DNA of 64,000 bases from Deltaproteobacteria bacterium. Its GTDB lineage: Bacteria; Desulfobacterota; Binatia; UBA1149; JAJCZL01. The stretch lies in assembly GCA_029262415.1 (NCBI GenBank), contig JAJCZL010000057.1, forward strand, positions 1-64,000, given 5' to 3'. Both the position numbers and the translations under genes were made by a program. The notes beneath the pieces were generated by a model. That model was given only the letters and a program-made list of their open reading frames with translations, searched no databases and was not told the origin of the DNA. Shown piece after piece: positions 15,871 to 24,435 of the stretch. Positions within the stretch are counted from its first letter, which is position 1; every line of letters starts with the position of its first letter.

Positions 15871-16698
15871 TCAGGGCAAGACGATCTGGCCCGTCATGTA
15901 CAGGACACACCTACCGCTGAGTGCGACGCGGTTGCCGTCGACGGTACAACGGAGTTCGCCGCCGCGTCGCGAAATCTGTAGTGCGGCTAGTACTGGTTTG
16001 CCGAGACGCTCGGACCAATACGGCGCGAGCGCGCAGTGCGAGGAACCGGTGACAGGGTCTTCGTCAATCCCGTGCGCTGGTGCGAAATAGCGGGAAACAA
16101 AATCGACTGATGTCCCTCGAGCTGTTGCGACGATCGCCCGCGGGGCAAGGCGGGCGAGCGTAGCAAAGTCGGGTTGGAGCTCGGCGATATCGTGTTCATT
16201 GTCGAAGACCGCGATGTAGTGAGACTCGTTTTCGAGTGTTTCCACCGGCGTCGCGCCCAGCCCTACAGCGAGGTCTATCGGTGCGAAACACACCGTCGAG
16301 GTCGTCGCTGGAAAGTCCATCGAAAGCAGTTTGCCATGGCGTTCGACACCTAGATCGCCGCGCGTCCGTGTCGAGAATACCACCCGCTTTGCCGACGACC
16401 CCATGCATTCGAAAATTACGAATGCCGAAGCCAGAGTGGCGTGGCCGCACAGTTCTACTTCGCAGGTCGGCGTAAACCAGCGGATCTCGAACGCCGCAAT
16501 ACGGTCTTGCCCTGATGTCGCGGCTTCACCGGTGGTGTCGGAGGGGACGAAGAATGCCGTCTCCGACAGATTGTTCTCCGCCGCGACGGCTTGCATGACG
16601 TCGTCGTCGAGCCAGTCGCGCAACGGACATACCGCCGCCGGATTGCCACGAAACAGCGAGTTCGTGAACGCGTCGATCTGATAGATCGGGATTTGCAT
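15871..16698 (-). CDS. PhzF-family isomerase/epimerase-like protein
   Basis: A 275-residue member of the PhzF / diaminopimelate-epimerase fold. The start 'QIPIYQIDAFTNSLFRGNPAAVCPL' and the catalytic Glu in 'NNLSETAFFV' (about residue 46) are typical, as are the second-half motifs 'CGHATLASAFVIF' and 'DPVTGSSHCALAPYW'. Members isomerise small metabolites such as dihydro-hydroxyanthranilate, but most genomic copies, including those outside phenazine clusters, have no known substrate. It follows egtB on the same strand with an 11-base gap, so probable co-transcription. Confidence 0.9.
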   Translation of the reverse strand: MQIPIYQIDAFTNSLFRGNPAAVCPLRDWLDDDVMQAVAAENNLSETAFFVPSDTTGEAATSGQDRIAAFEIRWFTPTCEVELCGHATLASAFVIFECMGSSAKRVVFSTRTRGDLGVERHGKLLSMDFPATTSTVCFAPIDLAVGLGATPVETLENESHYIAVFDNEHDIAELQPDFATLARLAPRAIVATARGTSVDFVSRYFAPAHGIDEDPVTGSSHCALAPYWSERLGKPVLAALQISRRGGELRCTVDGNRVALSGRCVLYMTGQIVLP

Positions 16699-16709
16699 GA
16701 CGGTATTGG

Positions 16710-18062
16710 TCAGTTTGCCGGAACGTCACGCGCGAGGCGTAATCCACTGAACTGCCAACGTGCGTCGGGAGGAAAGAAGTTCCGGTAGGTCCGCCGAATA
16801 TGCGAACGGGGGGTAACGCAAGAGCCACCGCGTAGCACCATCTGGTTGCTCATGAACTTGCCGTTGTACTCACCTAGGGCACCTTCGGGAGCCGCGTAGC
16901 CAGGGTAGGGCGTGTAAGGCGAGCCGGTCCATTCCCAAACCCCACCGTACATCTGCGAGAGCGCGTTGGTCGGTAACGGTTCCAACGGCGCACACGGGTG
17001 AAACAGCCCGTCCTCAACAAAGTTCCCCTCAATCGTCCCGGAGTTCTCGACGTCGTGGTCGTGCGCGGCAATCTCCCATTCAGCCTCCGTGGGTAGTCGC
17101 GCTCCCGCCCAGCGAGCGTAGGCGTCGGCCTCATAGTGACTGATGTGGCAAACCGGATCGGCGTTGTTGACTTCGGCCTCGCCGCTCAGGGTGAACATGA
17201 ACCAGCATCCGTTGCGCTTGGACCAGTACATCGGCGCGTTCCAGCCGAGCCCGCCGATGGTGTTCCAGCCGTCGGATAGCCACAGTTCGGGACGCCGGTA
17301 GCCGCCGTCCTCAATGAACTCAATGTATTCGCCCGCGGTTACCTCACGCGTCGCGATCTGAAAGGCGTTGTGGAAGATCTTGTGTCGCGGCCGTTCGTTG
17401 TCGTAAGTGAATTCTTCGCCGCTGGTGCCGATCCACGCGATCGCTTCGGCAAACTCGACCCAAGCGGACTTCGCAGTTGCATTGCGATTGCCTCGGTTGG
17501 TCGCACGGTAGGCAGGACGTAGCGGGTTGCACGACAGAACGTGCTTGATGTCGGTCAGGATAAGTTCTTGGTGCTGTTGCTCGTGGTGCAGTCCGATCTC
17601 AATCAAGCGTTCGATCCGCTTGAAAGCTTCGGCATCTGTAGAAAGGAGCAGTTCACCGATACGTTGGTCAATCTCGGCGCGGTAGGCATAGACTTCGCGT
17701 ACCGAGGGCCGAGAGAGTAGTCCGCGCAGCGGCCGTGGGTGCATCTTGCCGACGGTGTTGTAGTAGGAGTTGAACAGGTGCCCGTACATCGGGTGATGAA
17801 CGCGTCCGTCGCCGTCTGCACCTTGCAGTACAAACGTTTCGAAAAACCACGTGGTGTGGGCGAGATGCCATTTCGAAGGGCTGACGTCGGGCATCGACTG
17901 CACCACGTAGTCTTCAACCGAAAGCGGCGCGCACAGCGCTTCTGAACGCCTTCGTATCGACTTGAATACTGAGGTCAGACCTGAGGGGGAAAGGCCGAGA
18001 ACGGTCTTGCCGGGCTCGGTTTCGGTGAGGGCCGGGAGGGTCGGGCTTGCCTGCGCATCCAT
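16710..18062 (-). CDS. egtB: EgtB-like sulfoxide synthase (ergothioneine biosynthesis)
   Basis: A non-haem iron enzyme of 450 residues that joins hercynine to a thiol with O2. The N-terminal DinB-like half carries the iron ligands H160-x3-H164-x-E166 in 'HHEQQHQELILTD'. The C-terminal half is an FGE-sulfatase fold, with 'YADAYARWAGARLPTEAEWE'-type motif pieces (about residues 318-338), 'GGVWEWTGSPYTPYPGY' and 'MVLRGGSCVTPRSH'. There is no C-terminal methyltransferase domain, so it is not OvoA. The start is the ATG at 18062, where homology begins. EgtD, the methyltransferase that supplies its substrate, is not in the window. Confidence 0.9.
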   Translation of the reverse strand: MDAQASPTLPALTETEPGKTVLGLSPSGLTSVFKSIRRRSEALCAPLSVEDYVVQSMPDVSPSKWHLAHTTWFFETFVLQGADGDGRVHHPMYGHLFNSYYNTVGKMHPRPLRGLLSRPSVREVYAYRAEIDQRIGELLLSTDAEAFKRIERLIEIGLHHEQQHQELILTDIKHVLSCNPLRPAYRATNRGNRNATAKSAWVEFAEAIAWIGTSGEEFTYDNERPRHKIFHNAFQIATREVTAGEYIEFIEDGGYRRPELWLSDGWNTIGGLGWNAPMYWSKRNGCWFMFTLSGEAEVNNADPVCHISHYEADAYARWAGARLPTEAEWEIAAHDHDVENSGTIEGNFVEDGLFHPCAPLEPLPTNALSQMYGGVWEWTGSPYTPYPGYAAPEGALGEYNGKFMSNQMVLRGGSCVTPRSHIRRTYRNFFPPDARWQFSGLRLARDVPAN

Positions 18063-18203
18063 CGTCTTGCGTCTCGGCTGCAGCGACCGCACCAATGCTT
18101 TTTGGGCCCGGGCGCAGCGCAGAGTGCCTGTGTCGGTGTGTATAGGCCTGGGTTGGTCTTCGCAACCCTGGGCGCTCAACGCCGCTTTTTGCGGGAGTGG
18201 GGC

Positions 18204-19028
18204 TTAGGTGACCTCGATGTACATTCGGTACTCGCTCGGCGCGATGAATCCCATCTTGCGGTACAGCCCGAAGCCCATCGGCGATGCCTGCAGATTGGCG
18301 AATTCCGCACCGCGGGACAAACCTTCGCGGGTTGCAGCCCACACCACTGCTTCGGCGTGGCCCTTTCCGCGAGCGGCGGGGATCGAGCCTACCCAGTTGA
18401 TTCCGGCGACACCGTGCGTGACGCAGACCACAGCGGCAGCGGTAGGTTTGCCCGCATGGTAACCGACGAATCCTTGGATGTGTGGAGCGCATAGTGCACT
18501 GAGGTCGGCGAAGAGTGCTTCCGCCACTTCGGGGGGTTGACCGAAAACGGCGTAAGACTCGGCGATAACTCGAGTGTATGCGGCGAGCCCGGCACGGTCG
18601 CTGACCGGGCGAATTTCCAAGCCCTCGGGTTCGCGGCGTGTGCCGGGGTCGTTGAGCAGCGCCATCGCCGGCAGTGAAACGTTGGTCTTGTAGCCGCGCT
18701 CTCTCAACTTGTGTTCGAGCTTCAGGTCGGCATGTGCACGAATCCATACGCTGAATCCGGGGCCTTCTTCTCCGTAGAACAGCGCTGCTGCGTCGAGCAG
18801 GGCGTCGAGTTCGATCTTGTCGCGTACCAGAACTGAGTTATGGAACTGCATCGCGCTCGGCAAGACGACGAAGGTGGCCCCGCGCGTATCGAACACGGTT
18901 CCGTCACGCGACCCGCGGGCGTTCTCACGCCACATCTCCCACATGTTGAGGTCCATTCGTTCAAGCAGTCGCGCGCGCGTCGCAGCGTCGAGTCTGTCGT
19001 CGCCTGCTGCGGTGCCGAGCGGAATCAT
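18204..19028 (-). CDS. GNAT-family N-acetyltransferase
   Basis: A 274-residue protein with a C-terminal GNAT domain: 'INWVGSIPAARGKGHAEAVVWAATREG' region (about 211-237) has the acetyl-CoA R/Q-x-x-G-x-G/A form, and 'SPMGFGLYRKMGFIAPSEYRMY' is the usual end. The N-terminal half ('ARGSRDGTVFDTRGATFVVLP') looks like a second, degenerate GNAT-like or substrate domain. Its ATG overlaps the CoA-binding gene by 4 bases, giving a coupled trio with aroG. The substrate is unknown. Confidence 0.82.
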   Translation of the reverse strand: MIPLGTAAGDDRLDAATRARLLERMDLNMWEMWRENARGSRDGTVFDTRGATFVVLPSAMQFHNSVLVRDKIELDALLDAAALFYGEEGPGFSVWIRAHADLKLEHKLRERGYKTNVSLPAMALLNDPGTRREPEGLEIRPVSDRAGLAAYTRVIAESYAVFGQPPEVAEALFADLSALCAPHIQGFVGYHAGKPTAAAVVCVTHGVAGINWVGSIPAARGKGHAEAVVWAATREGLSRGAEFANLQASPMGFGLYRKMGFIAPSEYRMYIEVT

Positions 19029-19483
19029 TTGCTGGGCTCTGTGTCGATGCGGATAGTTTCCTTGAGGATGCAGCGGTCTATCACTACGTCGAGACCTGCG
19101 CGTTGTGCGATATCCGCCGCCTCTTCGCTGATTACACCTTCCTGTAGCCACAACGCGCAGGCACCGATGCGCACGGCTTGTTCGGCGATCGCGGGTGCGG
19201 CCTCCGGGCGGCGGAACACATCGACGACGTCGACCCGCTCGGGTAGGTCGTCGAGGCTTGCGTATGCGCGCTCACCGAGCACCGAGTCGAGCGCCGGGTT
19301 GACCGGAAGAATACTAATCTTGTGGCCCTGGAGGAAGGCGGCCACACGGTAGCTGTCACGGGCCGGGTTCGCGGAAATCCCCACCACCGCGACAGATTTC
19401 ATCTGCGCGAGGATCTTGCGGATGGTGTCGTCTTCCGCGCGCGACCGCGGCGGCGGAAGCGGCGGCGGGATGTTTTGGCTCAT
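19025..19483 (-). CDS. Small CoA-binding (Rossmann) protein
   Basis: A 152-residue CoA_binding_2 protein of the YccU type. 'SVAVVGISANPARDSYRVAAFL' (about 29-50) is the nucleotide loop; 'RVDVVDVFRRPEAAPAIAEQAV' and 'GACALWLQEGVISEEAADIA' follow in family order, ending in 'DRCILKE'. The N-terminus is Pro-rich. The start at 19483 overlaps the aroG stop by 4 bases, and its own stop overlaps the GNAT start by 4 bases. Its role is not established in any organism I know; pairing with an acetyltransferase suggests acyl-CoA handling. Confidence 0.87.
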   Translation of the reverse strand: MSQNIPPPLPPPRSRAEDDTIRKILAQMKSVAVVGISANPARDSYRVAAFLQGHKISILPVNPALDSVLGERAYASLDDLPERVDVVDVFRRPEAAPAIAEQAVRIGACALWLQEGVISEEAADIAQRAGLDVVIDRCILKETIRIDTEPSK

Positions 19484-20574
19484 GCCTCCGGGTGTGCCTC
19501 CGCGCCGCTCTGCGCGCGCATCGTGCGCCGCGAGCGCGTCGCGATGGCGAGTTCGTCTAACAACGGCACGGTGGCATCCCAGGAGATGCACGCGTCGGTG
19601 ATGCTTTGTCCATACATGAGCGGCTTGCCCGGTTCTTGGCTTTGGCGGCCCTCGATCAGGTGGCTTTCGATCATCAAGCCGAACACCAGAGTGCTGCCGC
19701 CGGTGATCTGCTCTGCGATGTGACGAACGACTTCCAGTTGACGCCGGTAGTCTTTTTGCGAGTTACCGTGACTGGCGTCAATCATGACGCTTTCTTGAAG
19801 TTTCGCGCGGCGCAGGCTGGTAGCGACAGCTTCAAGGCTCGCTTCGTCGTAGTTTGGCCCTGAGTGCGACCCACGCAGAATCACGTGGCAGTCTTCGTTT
19901 CCCTTGGTGCTTACAATTGCGCTCAGTCCCTGCTTGGTAACCGACAGGAAGTGGTGTGCCCTACGCGCCGCAGCGATCGCGTCGATGGCGATTTGGGTGT
20001 TACCGTCTGTTCCGTTCTTGAAGCCGACGGGTACCGATAGTCCCGAAGCCAGTTCTCGGTGTATCTGGCTCTCGGTCGTGCGCGCTCCGATCGCACCCCA
20101 CGCAACCAGATCGGCGATGTACTGGGGGCTGATGGTGTCGAGAAACTCGGTTCCCGCCGCGACGTTGAGCTCGCCGAGCTGTAACAGCAACCTGCGTGCT
20201 TTGTGCAGGCCCTGGTTGATGTTGAAGCTGCCGTCGAGATCCGGGTCGTTGATCAGGCCCTTCCAGCCGACCGTCGTGCGCGGCTTCTCGAAGTACACGC
20301 GCATGATGATGCAAAGATCGTCGGCAAGCCGCTCGGCTTGCTTGGCGATCCGGGCCGCGTAGTCGAGCGCAGCCTCGGTGTCGTGGATTGAGCATGGACC
20401 CACGACCACCAGTAGACGGTCGTCGTTGCCGTGGATGATGTCGGTGGCCTCTTCGCGTCCACGTGTTACAGTTCTCGCCACCCGCTCGGTGATGGGCAGT
20501 TCTTCCATCAGGATTGCAGGGGGTATGAGTGGGCGCAGGCCCTCGATTCTTAAATCGTCGGTGACTCCGAACAT
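19480..20574 (-). CDS. aroG: DAHP synthase, class I (first step of aromatic biosynthesis)
   Basis: 3-deoxy-7-phosphoheptulonate synthase, 364 residues, condensing phosphoenolpyruvate with erythrose 4-phosphate. The family motifs appear in order: 'LRIEGLRPLIPP', 'GNDDRLLVVVGPCSIHD' (metal-binding Cys), 'YFEKPRTTVGWKGLINDP', 'GARTTESQIHRELASGLS', 'GFKNGTDG', 'LRGSHSGPNYD', 'DASHGNSQKDYRRQ'. The N-terminal extension is the one seen in feedback-regulated AroF/G/H types. The start at 20574 gives this N-terminus; the longer frame to 20790 lies antisense to the sulfatase-like gene. It heads a three-gene overlapping operon. Confidence 0.95.
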   Translation of the reverse strand: MFGVTDDLRIEGLRPLIPPAILMEELPITERVARTVTRGREEATDIIHGNDDRLLVVVGPCSIHDTEAALDYAARIAKQAERLADDLCIIMRVYFEKPRTTVGWKGLINDPDLDGSFNINQGLHKARRLLLQLGELNVAAGTEFLDTISPQYIADLVAWGAIGARTTESQIHRELASGLSVPVGFKNGTDGNTQIAIDAIAAARRAHHFLSVTKQGLSAIVSTKGNEDCHVILRGSHSGPNYDEASLEAVATSLRRAKLQESVMIDASHGNSQKDYRRQLEVVRHIAEQITGGSTLVFGLMIESHLIEGRQSQEPGKPLMYGQSITDACISWDATVPLLDELAIATRSRRTMRAQSGAEAHPEA

Positions 20575-20590
20575 GATTATCTTGCAGAAT

Positions 20591-22066
20591 ATGCAGAAAT
20601 CTCGCCAAAGAAAACGGGAAAACAGCACCGGCGACGGCCGGCGCGAATGGGTGGCCGTTGGTCGGGTATCGGCGGCGGTGGGACTGGCGGCGATGGTGGC
20701 CACGACCGTCGGCCTGCAAGGCTGTACAGATAAGCCGGCGCGGGCACCAGCGCGACCGTTTGGGGTTTTATTGGTCACGATCGACACCATGCGTGCAGAT
20801 CACCTTTCGGCCTACGGCTACCAGAAGCCGACCTCACCGGTGCTTGAGGCACTGGCTGAACGAGGGACGCGTTTTGCCAAGGCTTATGCGACGTTTCCGG
20901 GGACCGACGCGTCCCATACCTCGATGTTGACGGGCCAGTACCCACGGTCGCACGGGCTGCGGCGCAACGGCGCTCGCACCGCAGCCCCGCAGAATACCGA
21001 CACTTTGGCGTTGCGGCTGCGCGCGGCGGGTTATTCGACGGCCTCGATTACGGCGCGGGTCGGCCTCGATCCGGCCAAACGCGGCATCCGCGGCTTTGAT
21101 GCAACGGATGCGCCGACCGCGTCGCAGAAATGGCGCAAGGCGCAGACGATCGTCAAACACGCCTCATCCCACCTTGAGGACCACGGCGACTCGCCGTGGT
21201 TCTTGTGGGTGCACCTGTGGGAGCCGCACAAGCCGTATGCGCCGTCCACTGCGGCACGCCTAAGGTTCTACACCGGCGGGGACCCCCCGGCGGGTGATGT
21301 TGCCGATCCTCCGCGTTTTCTCGACGCGCCGGCCGAAGTGCCGGTGATCGGCCGCGAAAAAATCGCGCAGAGCACTGCCCTATATGACGCCGAGATTTCC
21401 GAAGCCGATGTGGCGCTGGGGCATATTTTGGAGGTCGCGCGGGCCCATATCCCCGAGGGCAAAGGGCTGCTTACGGTAGTGACTTCGGATCACGGCGAAA
21501 CCCTCGGTGAACGTCAGCTCGTCGGTGAGGGTTTCGGCCATGGTTCGAGCCTGTATGAAGAGGCGATGCGTGTGCCTTGGGTGGCAGTCTGGGAGGGGGT
21601 GATACGCCGGCAAGTCGTTGCCCCTCGGGTTTCGCTTGTTGATCTCGCCCCGACGCTTGTTGACCTGCTCGGCATCGGTGCGATTGAGGGGGCGCAGGGG
21701 CGCAGCCTCGCCGCTACACTGCGCGACGGCGCCGTTCCTCAGCCGCGGCCGGTGTTTTTGGAGCGCCTTGGTACCAAGTACTCGCAGATCGAGTCTTTGT
21801 CCGAACCCGAAGACGGGGTGATTGACGGCAACTGGAAGCTGCTTCGCGACCCCGCCGGAAAACGCTTGAGGTTGTTCAACTTGGCCTTCGATCCTCTTGA
21901 GAGCAAAGACCTGGCGGGATCTAAGCCCGAAAAGGTCGCCGTATTGGAGACGCTGCTCGAGCGCTTCCACGAGCGTGCACCGTTGGCCGCCGGCTCCGAG
22001 GGTGGTGAGAGCCCCGAGCAAGAACGCGAGCGCGAGGCCCTGCGCTCACTCGGCTACCTCGACTAA
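20591..22066 (+). CDS. Sulfatase-fold lipoprotein with Thr nucleophile
   Basis: A 491-residue alkaline-phosphatase-superfamily enzyme exported as a lipoprotein: a basic N-terminus, a hydrophobic segment (about 25-40), then the lipobox 'VGLQGC'. Metal residues sit in 'LLVTIDTMRADHLSAYGY' and 'VVTSDHGETLGE'. The nucleophile segment is 'PGTDASHTSMLTG': Thr105 and His109 stand where true sulfatases have the formylglycine Cys/Ser and the Arg of CxPSR. It therefore cannot be matured by a formylglycine-generating enzyme and is more likely a phospho- or phosphoglycerol-transferase/hydrolase type. The start is uncertain: a GTG at 20652 would leave more room for divergent promoters with aroG. Confidence 0.82.
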   Translation: MQKSRQRKRENSTGDGRREWVAVGRVSAAVGLAAMVATTVGLQGCTDKPARAPARPFGVLLVTIDTMRADHLSAYGYQKPTSPVLEALAERGTRFAKAYATFPGTDASHTSMLTGQYPRSHGLRRNGARTAAPQNTDTLALRLRAAGYSTASITARVGLDPAKRGIRGFDATDAPTASQKWRKAQTIVKHASSHLEDHGDSPWFLWVHLWEPHKPYAPSTAARLRFYTGGDPPAGDVADPPRFLDAPAEVPVIGREKIAQSTALYDAEISEADVALGHILEVARAHIPEGKGLLTVVTSDHGETLGERQLVGEGFGHGSSLYEEAMRVPWVAVWEGVIRRQVVAPRVSLVDLAPTLVDLLGIGAIEGAQGRSLAATLRDGAVPQPRPVFLERLGTKYSQIESLSEPEDGVIDGNWKLLRDPAGKRLRLFNLAFDPLESKDLAGSKPEKVAVLETLLERFHERAPLAAGSEGGESPEQEREREALRSLGYLD

Positions 22067-22193
22067 TAGTATTTTTGGGCTGCTGCTAGCAGCTCTGAAA
22101 CTCGCTGATAACATTACTTTTTCGTCCGTCGTGGGGAAACAGGAGGCGGTGCCCCGGCGATGCCTTCTTGGTCAAGGTTAATAATCAATCATT

Positions 22194-22204
22194 TGTTTGA
22201 AACA
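22194..22204. promoter_or_regulatory. Inverted and direct repeats upstream of tetR, probable operator
   Basis: TGTTT-G-AAACA is a perfect inverted repeat 28 bases upstream of the tetR GTG. It overlaps two 9-base direct repeats, TTGTTTGAA (22193-22201) and TTGCTTGAA (22206-22214). The block is AT-rich and stands in the only gap before the tetR-RND operon, as expected for autoregulation by the first gene. The remainder of the 166-base gap holds a GCTGCTAGCAGC palindrome at 22082-22093 with no T-run. Confidence 0.45.
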
Positions 22205-22232
22205 CTTGCTTGAATAGGCCAAGCTGGCGCTT

Positions 22233-22928
22233 GTGGATACACCAGAAAAAATCCTTGAAGCGGCCGAGCAACTCTTTGCCGACAAGGGCTTCGGCGCGAC
22301 CTCGCTGCGTAGCGTTGTCGCCGCGGCCGGGGTGAATGTCGCTGCGATCCACTACCACTTCGGCTCGAAAGAAGGCCTCATCCGCGCAGTCTTCGCACGC
22401 CGCCTCGGCCCGATAAACGCTGCGCGCATCGAGCTACTTGATAAGTACTCGGCTGCTGCTGCGCCACAACCGGTACCAGTCGAAGAGATCGTCGAGGCAT
22501 TCATTCGCCCAGCGTTCGCGATCACAAGCCGTGAGGCGAAACAGTCGGTTCTGGCGCGAATGTTTGGACGTCTTCATACCGAAGCAGGAGGCACGGTTCA
22601 CGCAATCCTCCTCGAAGAGATTCGTGAACTGCTCGTGCGCTTTCACACGGTTTTGAGACAGACACTTCCCGAACTCAGCGAAACAGAGCGTGTTTACCGG
22701 TTTAGCTTTGTGATTTCGGCGATGGCGGCGGTACTGATGGCGCCGGAGCGGATTGCCATGCTTTCGCAGGGGCGGGTTCCGGTAGGGAACCCGGAGGCGA
22801 CGATTTCATACTTGCTGAGATTTTGTTCGGCGGGATTGCGCGCCCCGGCCTCGGATCGGGTCTCATCCGATAGCGTGCAGGTCGCGGGTGGGGAACCCGC
22901 GAACGCGGGAGAAAGTACCCGTGCATAG
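22233..22928 (+). CDS. TetR-family repressor of the RND efflux operon
   Basis: A 231-residue TetR protein. The N-terminal DNA-binding domain reads 'ILEAAEQLFADKGFGATSLRSVVAAAGVNVAAIHYHFGSKEGLIRAVFARR' in standard order (about 6-56). The C-terminal ligand-binding half resembles the AcrR/DUF1956 type. The start is GTG. It is the first gene of a co-directional operon, overlapping the outer-membrane factor gene by 8 bases, and a palindromic site lies just upstream. The most likely role is a repressor of its own operon, released by a pump substrate (inference from position). Confidence 0.9.
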   Translation: MDTPEKILEAAEQLFADKGFGATSLRSVVAAAGVNVAAIHYHFGSKEGLIRAVFARRLGPINAARIELLDKYSAAAAPQPVPVEEIVEAFIRPAFAITSREAKQSVLARMFGRLHTEAGGTVHAILLEEIRELLVRFHTVLRQTLPELSETERVYRFSFVISAMAAVLMAPERIAMLSQGRVPVGNPEATISYLLRFCSAGLRAPASDRVSSDSVQVAGGEPANAGESTRA

Positions 22929-24435
22929 CTGCTCGTCGCGTCTTGGGCGCACCGTTTCGGCTTCTACAATCGCGTTGCTGGCGCTGGTGCTTGTCGGCTG
23001 TGCCGCCTCCGCACCGCGGGTATCCCCACAGACGGGATTTGAAGTTCCGCGCGGGTGGACCTCGCTAGGCGAGGTCGCCCGGCGCGCCGGCGCGGGGACG
23101 GCGCTGCCCGCGAGATGGTGGCGGGAATTCGACGACGCTGCGCTTGACGTGGTGATTGAAGAGGCGCTCCTTAACAACCACGATATTCTGGCGGCCGCCG
23201 CACGCGTCGATAGCGCGGCGGCGACGGCGCGCATAGCGGGGGCAGACGCGCTACCCTCGGTCGACGTTTCACTCGACGGCGCTCGCTCGCAGCGAGCGTT
23301 TATCGGGTTTCCGATCGAGGGGCAGGCCGACAGCGGCCGGCAAGTGCTGAGCACAAAGTCCGACCAGTTCGGCGTCTCGGTTGGGGTGTCATGGGAGTTG
23401 GATTTGTGGGGGCGTGTGCGCGCGGCGAAGAAAGCGGCGCGCGCCGAGTACCAAGCCGCCCAGGCAGATCTGGATGCTGCCGAGTTGTCGATTGCGGCAC
23501 AGACGGCAAAAGCGTGGTTCGCGGCGGTTGAGGCTGCCCGCCAACTCGGCCTCGCCCAACGCACGGTCGCCAACTACCAATCATCGCTCGATCGCGTCGA
23601 TCAGCGCTACAAGCGCGGCCTGCGTAGTTCGCTCGACGTGCATCTGGCACGCTCCGAACTTGAACGCGCACGGGCCCAGACGTTCGCTCGGCGAAGTGCG
23701 GCCGACCGCGCGCATCGACAACTCGAGATTCTACTCGGCCGCTATCCCGCTCGTGAAATCGAGACCGCGCAGTCGTTGGCTGAACCTGTTGGTGCGGTTC
23801 CGGCCGGACTCCCCGCCGACCTGGTCGCGCGACGTCCCGACGTCGTCGCAGCCGAGCGCAGGCTGGCGGCTGCAGGGGCGAGCGTCGATGAGGCGCGAGC
23901 AGCGCTGCTCCCGCGGCTAAGCCTGACCGGCAGCTACGGCACTGCGACCGAGGCTTTTTCTGATGTGCTCGATACCGGGTTCGAAGTTTGGGACATTGCC
24001 GGACGTTTGCTCCAGCCGGTTTTTCAGGGCGGACGGCTTCGCGCCGGTCTTCGACGGGCGGGAGCACGCGAAAAGGAACTGCTTGCCGCTTATGCCTCGG
24101 CGTTGTTGCGTGCGTTTGCCGAGGTCGAATCTCTACTCGCGGATGAGGGCTACTTTGCAGCGCAAACAGGGGCACTGGCCGCTTCGGCAAAGCACGCCGA
24201 GGCCTCACGTCGTCTTTCGGAAAGTCGCTACCTCGAAGGACTCGAGGATTACATAACAGTTCTTTCTTCCCAGCGCGCCGCGTTCGATGCGCAAAGTGCG
24301 CTACTCGATGCACGTCGCCGTCGGCTCGACACGCGCCTCGACCTCTATCTGGCGCTCGGCGGCGGGTTCTCTGATCAAGGCCGAGTGATATCGGGTGGAG
24401 TCGGCCCGCGTAGCACGCAGGGAGGCGCGTCGTGA
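22921..24435 (+). CDS. TolC/OprM-type outer-membrane efflux lipoprotein
   Basis: The outer-membrane channel of an RND tripartite pump, 504 residues. A signal sequence (about 8-25) ends in the lipobox 'LVLVGC'. Two OEP repeats of long amphipathic helices follow, with NodT-family signatures 'WWREFDDAALDVVIEEAL' (about 61-78), 'VSWELDLWGRVRAAKKAARAEY'-type segment near 158-179, 'DLVARRPDVVAAERRLAAAGA' near 300-320, and 'EGLEDYITVLSSQRAAF' near 440. The GTG at 22921 is preceded by GGGAGAAAG and lies inside the end of tetR. The stop overlaps the next gene by 4 bases. Confidence 0.92.
   Translation: MHSCSSRLGRTVSASTIALLALVLVGCAASAPRVSPQTGFEVPRGWTSLGEVARRAGAGTALPARWWREFDDAALDVVIEEALLNNHDILAAAARVDSAAATARIAGADALPSVDVSLDGARSQRAFIGFPIEGQADSGRQVLSTKSDQFGVSVGVSWELDLWGRVRAAKKAARAEYQAAQADLDAAELSIAAQTAKAWFAAVEAARQLGLAQRTVANYQSSLDRVDQRYKRGLRSSLDVHLARSELERARAQTFARRSAADRAHRQLEILLGRYPAREIETAQSLAEPVGAVPAGLPADLVARRPDVVAAERRLAAAGASVDEARAALLPRLSLTGSYGTATEAFSDVLDTGFEVWDIAGRLLQPVFQGGRLRAGLRRAGAREKELLAAYASALLRAFAEVESLLADEGYFAAQTGALAASAKHAEASRRLSESRYLEGLEDYITVLSSQRAAFDAQSALLDARRRRLDTRLDLYLALGGGFSDQGRVISGGVGPRSTQGGAS

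Noticed and set aside
20378-20590. Longer N-terminus for the sulfatase-like gene
   Set aside because: It runs antisense to the 5' end of aroG, is Ser/Arg-rich, and would put the signal peptide far from the N-terminus.
22082-22093. GCTGCTAGCAGC palindrome after the sulfatase-like gene as a terminator
   Set aside because: No T-run follows and the stem has no loop; the earlier T-run lies before it.
22149-22210. Short leader peptide before tetR (CAGGAGG then GTG or ATG frames)
   Set aside because: Spacing from AGGAGG is 2 or 13 bases, neither suitable, and one frame runs through the operator.
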